DNA of 64,000 nt, taken from positions 1 through 64,000 of the forward strand of contig QZKW01000075.1 of NCBI GenBank assembly GCA_003599885.1. Direction: 5' to 3'. Numbering within the stretch: the stretch's first letter is position 1; each line of letters begins with the position of its first letter. The DNA is from Desulfobacteraceae bacterium. Lineage in GTDB: Bacteria; Desulfobacterota; Desulfobacteria; Desulfobacterales; Desulfosalsimonadaceae. The notes under the pieces were generated by a model that ran no database searches, was not told where the DNA came from, and worked only from the letters and a program-made list of their open reading frames with translations. Both the position numbers and the translations under genes were made by a program. This document shows positions 58,328 through 64,000 of the stretch, one piece after another.

Positions 58328-58957
58328 ATCTTCATAGACCCAATTTGATTTCATTTTATCAACACCAGAACGATTGACACTTGCGGTAATAGTTCTTCTG
58401 CTTGTGCCGGTACGTCCGGAAAAAGTCCAATCGTTTTTTTCTAATTTTGCGGCATAAACACCTTTAAATTGGAATGGCTTAGGGCCAATATTCTTTTTCT
58501 TATCATTTGAAGTATTGCTATCGAAATAAAATACCATAAGCCACACTGATTCTGGATTATGTCCCTGCCAACCGCTCGGATGACGAGAACCTTTTACTTC
58601 AAGGCCTTCTTCGGCATATTGAATGGAATTATCTGGAAACAAACCATTGGGTATCAAGTCAGGAGGCCCATTGTGATATTGATTTTTAACAAGCTTCGAG
58701 CAGTATTTTGGGATACTCATATTCATAAATTCACCGACAATACTGCTAAAATTAGCAGGCATAAGGAAGCTTTCTAACCTTTGCATATCTTTTGAATAGA
58801 GTTGCTGGTTTATAAAGCCGATAAAATCAATAAAATCAGACATGGCTTTTTGAACATGTTCTGCTGTTAAGCCATATGGAAGCCTGCATTTTAAATTAAA
58901 TAATGAAGGGCTTACCGATACTGGTGTGCATGCATTTTTCTCTGTAAAGATAGGCAT
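58322..58957 (-). CDS. Type II restriction endonuclease, PD-(D/E)XK type
   Basis: 211 residues. GPPDLIPNG (Pro99-Asp100) followed by EGLEVKGS (Glu120-Val-Lys122) gives the PD...ExK core with a 19-residue spacing. WQGHNPESVWLMVFYF follows as a hydrophobic strand. Placement between the controller protein and a convergent methyltransferase makes it the restriction partner. The specificity family is not recognised. No strong ribosome site. Starts 13 bp after the controller gene. Confidence 0.78.
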   Translation of the reverse strand: MPIFTEKNACTPVSVSPSLFNLKCRLPYGLTAEHVQKAMSDFIDFIGFINQQLYSKDMQRLESFLMPANFSSIVGEFMNMSIPKYCSKLVKNQYHNGPPDLIPNGLFPDNSIQYAEEGLEVKGSRHPSGWQGHNPESVWLMVFYFDSNTSNDKKKNIGPKPFQFKGVYAAKLEKNDWTFSGRTGTSRRTITASVNRSGVDKMKSNWVYEDL

Positions 58958-58970
58958 ATAAATATATTTT

Positions 58971-59189
58971 TTATTCGTTATTATTCAACAACAAGATATG
59001 AGGCTTAACACCAAGTACTTTCGCAATTTTAGCAATATTTTTTGCTGAAATATTTTTTTCTCCTCTTTCAACGGCTCCAATATATGTTCTATGTAAACCA
59101 GAATTTTCAGCAAGCTTTTCTTGGCTTATATTTAATGCGTTACGGTAGTACCTTATATTGCTTCCAATTATTACAAGAATGTCAGACAT
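58971..59189 (-). CDS. R-M controller (C) protein, XRE-type
   Basis: 72 residues from the ATG at 59189 (MSDILVIIGSNIRYYRN). An in-frame ATG at 59213 lies 2 nt from the operator and is less likely. Helix-turn-helix: SQEKLAENSGLHRTYIGAVERG. C proteins activate their own gene and the restriction gene with delay, after methylation has begun. The ATG at 59189 lies 9 nt after a TATTAAT -10 box and has no ribosome site, as for leaderless C transcripts. Confidence 0.88.
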   Translation of the reverse strand: MSDILVIIGSNIRYYRNALNISQEKLAENSGLHRTYIGAVERGEKNISAKNIAKIAKVLGVKPHILLLNNNE

Positions 59190-59214
59190 GGTCGATAAAT
59201 TAATAGATTGCATT

Positions 59215-59237
59215 CTATAAGTCTACAGACTATAAGT
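59215..59237 (-). promoter_or_regulatory. C-box operator for the controller protein
   Basis: On the minus strand it reads ACTTATAGTC, TGT, AGACTTATAG: two half-sites around the palindrome AGTCTGTAGACT. This matches the GACTTATAGTC-type C-boxes of C-regulated systems. The -10 box TATTAAT is at 59205-59199 and the start codon at 59189. Confidence 0.85.
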
Positions 59238-59354
59238 AGCATTATGTGGAGGGGAAGAGGAATTATATTTGAAAGCGAACAAATAAGTTTATCTGGTTTC
59301 CTGATAAAAACGCTTCTCAGCTTTACTTCCAGATAATACACTTCAGCTTTTATT

Positions 59355-59516
59355 TCAAAGGGTGTCCACGGGGGGTTTCACTCCAAATTTACCCCGGTTC
59401 AGTAAAAGGGTATAAATCATTGTCGTTCTCACATCACTGTGCCCCAAAAGCTCCTGCACGGTTCGAATATCGTATCCGCTTTCCAGAAGATGGGCAAATA
59501 AATGACCGCCTTTTAG
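59355..59516 (-). pseudogene. C-terminal remnant of an integron-type integrase
   Basis: [20 protein letters not shown], then [19 protein letters not shown], matches the final part of IntI-like tyrosine recombinases (ending in VLNRGGRGV-type). The catalytic Tyr is present, but the RHSFATHLL region is damaged (GGHLFAHLL) and the rest of the protein is missing. No attC site seen. Lies next to repeat copy B. Confidence 0.75.
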
Positions 59517-59549
59517 CATTTTTTCAAAATAAAAACTACATTTTTCCAA

Positions 59550-59984
59550 TCACTTCAAAAGAAACGCTGATTTTCCTGTCAAATGCTGACGATATCCCTC
59601 GGCTTATGTTTTTCTTTACTTTTCTTAACGGGTAAGAAAAGTAACAAAAGAAGCCCGCCCTGCGCTGCGGAAAACCCCCTGACCATTTGGCTTCCGTGGC
59701 GTGGGCAAAAACTCGCTGGCAAGTCGATATGCCGGGAATGATTGGTTCGAAAACACTTATCGAAAGCGTCAAGGTTTTCGAAATTTAGCCGCTCAAACAG
59801 TTTGCCCCCTTCTTCCACGGAAGCCAAAAGGTCAGGGCCGCATCGCAATGGGATAAAAATCCCGGCAACCGACAAAGAGTCTCTGGATACGGAAATTCCA
59901 CAGGCAATATTTCAACCTTTTTGATTTTGCGTAAAACTTATGATAGGTTGTCCGAAAAATTTAAACATTCATTCGAGGAGAATC
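59550..59984. other. Gene-free stretch before the FAD oxidoreductase
   Basis: 435 bp. It holds repeat copy B (entered separately) and the ribosome site GAGGAG before the ATG at 59985. The open frames on either strand here are repeat-derived and show no coding character. Confidence 0.6.
59609..59852 (+). repeat. Structured intergenic repeat, copy B
   Basis: Best-preserved long-range pairing: arm 59679-59699 and arm 59815-59835 are inverted with one mismatch over 21 nt. The 5' hairpin is TTACTTTTCTTA/TAAGAAAAGTAA around ACGGG. It contains GCCGCTCAAACAGTTTGCCC before the second arm. Confidence 0.8.
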
Positions 59985-61418
59985 ATGACGGACAAGTTCA
60001 AGGTGATTGTTGCAGGAGCAGGCCCCGGCGGCTGCATATTTGCCAGAGACCTGGCAACGGCCGGTTTTGATGTGACGGTTTTTGAGAAAGGCGATTATGA
60101 AACCATCGGCCACAACTGGTCGGACGCCATGGAACGGTCGGCTCTAGAAGCCACCGGCTTTCCAGCGCCTTTTGAAGGTGCGGTAAACACCGGCCCCCTG
60201 GTCAAGTCAACAGACGCCGAAGGCAACCCCACCGGGATTTATGAACAGCATGCCTATCCTTATATGGAAGTCTGGGCGCCGGATTATTCCAGCCGGAAGG
60301 CGGTCAATTTCCGGTATGTGACCACAGACCGGAGGGCGCTTGGAAAACTGCTGGTGGATCAGGCAAGACAGGCCGGGGCGCAGGTCATGTTTCATCATGA
60401 AGTGGTGGATGTCCTGCTTTCCGGCGGAAACTCGCTGGGGGATGTTGAGGTGACTGGTGTAGTTGTTAAGGATATTGAAACCGGTGAAACCCAAAGCATT
60501 CAGGCGGATATTGTGGCGGATGACACCGGATTTCATGCTGTTTTACGTACAAAACTCCCTGCATCCACCGGCATTGCAGACAAATTTTCAGATGACGAAT
60601 TCGGCATGGTCCACCGGACGGTCCGCAAACGGAACAAAAACGCCATCGATCCTGTCGCAGACCATTACCGCTACGGCTATCAAACCGGCTACCAGTGGAT
60701 TCAGTATCTAAATGAAGATGAAATCGACACAGGCGCAGGCGTCCGGCATGATCCGAAGAGTCCGAACCCGAAAGACATTGTAGAAGAATTCATTTCAAGG
60801 CACCCTTCGATTTCAGATGAAATCATTCGGGGCGGCGGCGGGCTCTGCCTGGTGGGCCGTTCACCGGCAAGCCTTGTGGCAAAAGGATTTGTGGTGATCG
60901 GCGATGCGGCCGCACAGACCATTCCCATGACCGGTTGCGGCGCGGGCGGGGCCATGATGGGCGGCAAGTTTGCGGCCGAGGCCGTCATATCCGCGGCATC
61001 CAAAGGAAAAAATGATTGCGAGGCATTGTGGGAGTATAACCGGAAATGGTTTGTGGATTCCAGACGGGGCGCAAACTACGCGGCCCTGACCGCATTGCGG
61101 AACATCCTGCAAGACCTGACCCATGACGATATTTCGTTTCTGTTCCGAAAAGACATATTAAGCGATGCGATGCTCACGGACTCCATCAACGGCCTGTTCA
61201 CCCTGCCCGACCTGCCGACAATGGCAAAAACACTGGCCGGGGGCATCACCAGACCCAGCCTGCTGCTTAAACTGAACGCCGCAACCACTGCGGGAACCAA
61301 AATCTTCAAGCATTACCTGGCCTACCCGAAAACCTGGGACGCGGCCCAATTCGCGGCATGGAAGCTGAAAACCGACCGGCTTTTCGCCGCTACCATTTCA
61401 AAAAAGGCAGCGGCCTGA
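59985..61418 (+). CDS. FAD-dependent oxidoreductase, geranylgeranyl reductase-like
   Basis: 477 residues from the ATG at 59985, behind GAGGAG. Dinucleotide-binding fold VIVAGAGPGGCIFARDLATAGFDVTVFEKG at the N-terminus, and VVIGDAAAQTIPMTGCGAGGAMMGGKFAAE (GD motif) in the middle, as in geranylgeranyl-reductase or alkaloid-hydroxylase-like flavoproteins. Substrate unknown. It overlaps the convergent HD gene by 29 bases. Confidence 0.8.
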   Translation: MTDKFKVIVAGAGPGGCIFARDLATAGFDVTVFEKGDYETIGHNWSDAMERSALEATGFPAPFEGAVNTGPLVKSTDAEGNPTGIYEQHAYPYMEVWAPDYSSRKAVNFRYVTTDRRALGKLLVDQARQAGAQVMFHHEVVDVLLSGGNSLGDVEVTGVVVKDIETGETQSIQADIVADDTGFHAVLRTKLPASTGIADKFSDDEFGMVHRTVRKRNKNAIDPVADHYRYGYQTGYQWIQYLNEDEIDTGAGVRHDPKSPNPKDIVEEFISRHPSISDEIIRGGGGLCLVGRSPASLVAKGFVVIGDAAAQTIPMTGCGAGGAMMGGKFAAEAVISAASKGKNDCEALWEYNRKWFVDSRRGANYAALTALRNILQDLTHDDISFLFRKDILSDAMLTDSINGLFTLPDLPTMAKTLAGGITRPSLLLKLNAATTAGTKIFKHYLAYPKTWDAAQFAAWKLKTDRLFAATISKKAAA

Positions 61419-61932
61419 AGGGATGCCGGTAAAACTCCCGGGCCGCCAGCTGGGTCAGCCGCATGTGAAAGCCTCGGTTGGGAAACATATTTTTGATATT
61501 TTCCACGATATCCGGAGATAAACCGAATTTAACCATTCCCAATGACACATCCACCAGATCCGCCCTGCGGAACACTTCTACCAGGGGGTTGGCTTTATCC
61601 TCATATCTGTGTAACTTATGGTGCAGATTGATCATCAACTCTATTTCGCCGGAACACGCCATTCGTCCTGTCCGATGCAAATAGGCTTTTGCCGCCGATA
61701 CGGAAGGCGGCAGATAATCCAGGGTGTCATCCGTCCAGATGCCGATATCATGAAAACACCCGGCAATGATCACTTTCTCCTTTTGCTCGTCATCCATATC
61801 CGGCCTGAGCTGAAAACAGAAATTAATCACCCGGCAGACATGGTTCTTGTACGGGATATAGTCATCCCCCATGGTTTTCTGGTAATCTCCAAGGATTTCT
61901 TCAAGCAGGGGGATGTGTCTTATAATTTTCAT
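61390..61932 (-). CDS. HD-domain protein
   Basis: 180 residues. IAGCFHDIGIW has the His-Asp pair, with NHVCRVINFC upstream and LINLHHKLHRYE downstream as further metal ligands. HD enzymes are phosphohydrolases of nucleotides. The substrate is not evident. Its 3' end overlaps the oxidoreductase gene. Confidence 0.75.
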   Translation of the reverse strand: MKIIRHIPLLEEILGDYQKTMGDDYIPYKNHVCRVINFCFQLRPDMDDEQKEKVIIAGCFHDIGIWTDDTLDYLPPSVSAAKAYLHRTGRMACSGEIELMINLHHKLHRYEDKANPLVEVFRRADLVDVSLGMVKFGLSPDIVENIKNMFPNRGFHMRLTQLAAREFYRHPFRPLPFLKW

Positions 61933-61999
61933 CAGTTCTCCATATTATTGAGCGTAATGCGAAAACCTGTGTTTCCGCGGAATATGCTTTGGCTGAATT

Positions 62000-62389
62000 T
62001 TATCTTCTTTCAACTAAAAGAGGCATCAGGGCAAACAGTCCAAGGCTGAGATAATAGGCCGTTCCCGAAACCGGATCGCGGGTGGCTAGGTATTCAGTGA
62101 TCGAGATGCCCTGAAGCGCAAGCACAAGTGAAAATTCTGCTGTCAGCAGAAGGCAAAGAGCAACAATCCCCATGCCCAGACGGTCACAGAGGGCTTGGGG
62201 AACCGAAAATCGCCGGACAATCCATCGGGCGGCGACTATCATAACAGCGATCATGATAGGCATTTCCATGAGTTCGGCCATTCTCGTGCCGAGACGGGGA
62301 ACCACAAAAAACAGGCGGATGGGCCCGAGAATGAAACCCGCTCCGAATACGCATATGAAATAGAGAATTCCGGCTTTGAAAATTTTCAT
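62000..62389 (-). CDS. Small integral membrane protein, unknown
   Basis: 129 residues from ATG at 62389 with GGAG upstream; a GTG at 62401 is also open. Four hydrophobic helices (ILYFICVFGAGFILG, PIMIAVMIVAARWIV, GIVALCLLLTAEFSLVLAL, YYLSLGLFALMPLLV). Charges between them (RLFFVVPRLGTRMAE) are regular. No family recognised. Confidence 0.6.
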   Translation of the reverse strand: MKIFKAGILYFICVFGAGFILGPIRLFFVVPRLGTRMAELMEMPIMIAVMIVAARWIVRRFSVPQALCDRLGMGIVALCLLLTAEFSLVLALQGISITEYLATRDPVSGTAYYLSLGLFALMPLLVERR

Positions 62390-62568
62390 CAGACCGCTCA
62401 CTCCAGCGTTAATTTTTTTTACCCGTTAACCAAAGCAGCCATAAAGGGATTCTATGGCCGGGGCGCTTTCAACGCGCCATGGGTTGGTGTAATGGTTTAA
62501 CGCAGTTCTTAATTCTTTTTCCATGAATTTTGCCCGGTTTTCTGAAAATCTGACAATGCGCCCATTAT

Positions 62569-63972
62569 TTATCCATCCTCCCGGTACATATCCGCATTAA
62601 TTCCATAGCGCCGTATGATCTGCTGAAGGGCCTGACGTTCCATGCCGCAGAGTCTGGCCGCCTGGGTGACATTGCCGTGGTGCCGGGCCAGGACCCTGCC
62701 GATATAAGCTGAATTAAATTGTTTCAAAATTTCTTCCTTGGCTTCCTTGTACGAAAGGTCCCCATAATTGTCTTTACCAAGGCAGATCTGGCCGGACCCG
62801 GGCGGGGACAATCCAACGTCCTGAGGCAGGATTTCATCGGACCGGGAAAACAAAATTCCCTGCACCACGATGTTTTCCAGTTCCCGGATATTGCCTTCCC
62901 AGCTCCTTTTCATGAATATCTCCATCAGCTCAGGAGAAATGCATTTCATCGGCTTATTCAGCTTTGGACAGTGTTTTTGCAGAAGATGATTGATAATCAG
63001 GGGGATATCCTCGATCCGTTCCCTCAGTGGCGGCACTTTAATGGGAAGGACATTCAGGCGATAGAAGAAATCCTCCCGGAACTGTCCGGTTTTCATTTTT
63101 TCCTGAAGATTCTGATTGGTGGAGGCGATGATGCGCACATCCACCTTCAGGGTGCGTGTATCCCCCAGGGGTTTAATCTCTTTTTCCTGCAGGGCCCTTA
63201 ACAGCTTGGTCTGAATGGTGGGACTGATGTCACCGATTTCATCCAAAAACAGGGTGCCGTGTTCGGCTTCCTGAAAAAGGCCGATACGATTTTGCGTGGC
63301 ATGGGTAAATGCCCCTTTCCGGTAACCGAAAAGCTCGCTTTCCAGAATCTGCTCCGGCACGGTGGGACAGTTGACCGCCACATATGGCCCTTTCCTGCGA
63401 AGGCTCAATTTGTGGACCGAGCGGGCAATCAGGTCTTTTCCCACGCCGGATTCACCTGTAATGAGCACTGTCAGGTCGGTTCCGGCCACCATATGGATGG
63501 TTTCAAAAACCCGCTGCATGGCGGCGCTTTTTCCCACTAAATCCTGGAACTCATTTTCAGAAGCGCTCTGCTTCAGCAAGCGGATGTTTTCTTTCAACAG
63601 GGAGCTTCGTTCCAGTGCCTTTTCGAGACGGAGCATCAGGGCATCATGATCAAAAGGCTTGGTGATATAGTCATAAGCCCCCTGCCTCATCGATGCCACG
63701 GCGGTTTCAATAGACCCGTGGCCCGTCATCATGACAAGGGTCAGGTCCGGGACTTCTTTTTTGATGAGGCTGAGGAGCTCCAAGCCATCCATCTCCGGCA
63801 TTTTGATATCAGCCAGGACCAGATCAAAGGATTCCTCCCCGATCCGGCGAAGCGCTTCCTTTCCTGAAGAGACGGTTTCCACCCGGCAGTTGAGATCCGG
63901 CTCCAGCGTCCGTTTGAGGAGATTCAGCATATCAAGCTCATCGTCTACAATCAAAATCTTATGTTCAACCAT
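62569..63972 (-). CDS. Sigma-54-dependent response regulator, NtrC family
   Basis: 467 residues from the ATG at 63972, behind GGGAGG. Receiver (about 1-115) with phospho-acceptor in LVLADIKMPEMDG and TKPFDHDA, AAA+ domain with Walker A GESGVGKD and GTLFLDEIGD, and C-terminal Fis-type helix-turn-helix NVTQAARLCGMERQALQQII. The sigma-54 contact loop reads GAFTHA rather than the usual GAFTGA. A sensor kinase would be expected beyond the right edge; it is not in this window. Confidence 0.9.
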   Translation of the reverse strand: MVEHKILIVDDELDMLNLLKRTLEPDLNCRVETVSSGKEALRRIGEESFDLVLADIKMPEMDGLELLSLIKKEVPDLTLVMMTGHGSIETAVASMRQGAYDYITKPFDHDALMLRLEKALERSSLLKENIRLLKQSASENEFQDLVGKSAAMQRVFETIHMVAGTDLTVLITGESGVGKDLIARSVHKLSLRRKGPYVAVNCPTVPEQILESELFGYRKGAFTHATQNRIGLFQEAEHGTLFLDEIGDISPTIQTKLLRALQEKEIKPLGDTRTLKVDVRIIASTNQNLQEKMKTGQFREDFFYRLNVLPIKVPPLRERIEDIPLIINHLLQKHCPKLNKPMKCISPELMEIFMKRSWEGNIRELENIVVQGILFSRSDEILPQDVGLSPPGSGQICLGKDNYGDLSYKEAKEEILKQFNSAYIGRVLARHHGNVTQAARLCGMERQALQQIIRRYGINADMYREDG

Positions 63973-64000
63973 CTCCCCTCCCGGCACCCGGTTTTCCGGC

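Noticed and set aside
59536-59875. Minus-strand frames of 78 and 98 residues
   Set aside because: They lie across repeat copy B and give no recognised protein.
1-64000. CRISPR arrays, rRNA genes, riboswitches, complete transposons
   Set aside because: I looked for regular direct repeats, rRNA-like sequence, common riboswitch cores and transposase motifs. None convincing.

Overview
The window looks like a chromosomal segment of a sulfate-reducing Desulfobacterota bacterium (Desulfobacterales-like). The main evidence is the ahbC-hemB-ahbD cluster of the siroheme-dependent alternative heme pathway, a HesB-like selenoprotein with an in-frame UGA and a bacterial-type SECIS hairpin, an archaeal-type short phosphatidylserine decarboxylase, anaerobic GlpA/GlpB, and an NtrC-type regulator. 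This assignment is inferred from gene content. Most of the window is moderately GC-rich housekeeping DNA. AT-rich accessory stretches lie at the left edge (1-1330), around 45.4-45.7 kb and at 57.3-59.5 kb.

Layout. 0.3-2.5 kb: accessory genes (a T5orf172/GIY-YIG-like orphan, a frameshifted SMR transporter, a vapBC pair). 2.5-12.2 kb: dacB (+), then a long minus-strand run of folE2, ttcA-like, rpoZ, greA, leuB, pssA, psd, tsaB and lon. 12.4-25.6 kb: prepilin peptidase, a DUF401 permease, the HesB selenoprotein, a macro-domain protein, ndk, lepA, a GGDEF response regulator, a rhomboid-DnaJ-C fusion, nadC, valS, an acidic unknown, and rsmE. 25.6-28.3 kb: tRNA-Phe with its promoter and terminator, dodecin, and a ClpX-like ATPase. 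28.3-33.3 kb: ahbC-hemB-ahbD, an MBL-fold hydrolase and nagZ. 33.4-39.3 kb: glpB and glpA diverging from glpD, then an alpha/beta hydrolase.

39.3-61.4 kb is a mosaic. A type I restriction-modification system (hsdRMS) diverges from a hipBA pair. After it come an MFS fragment, small Cys-rich proteins, a DEAD-box helicase, a UvrD-like helicase, and a PilZ-like/HEAT protein overlapping a phosphoesterase. Then come an AMMECR1-family protein, a 3D-domain lipoprotein, and a type II R-M system with a controller protein and a recognisable C-box. Next are an integron-integrase-like remnant and a FAD oxidoreductase. The right end carries an HD-domain protein, a small membrane protein and a sigma-54-dependent response regulator.

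A family of about 180-255 bp intergenic repeats occurs near 1.4, 39.5, 39.9-40.1, 56.5 and 59.6-59.85 kb, next to the accessory genes. In the better preserved copies both the 5' hairpin and a long-range helix are kept although the paired sequences differ between copies, so the element appears to be selected for structure. The two most notable observations are the HesB selenoprotein, which a standard gene caller truncates, and this structured repeat family.
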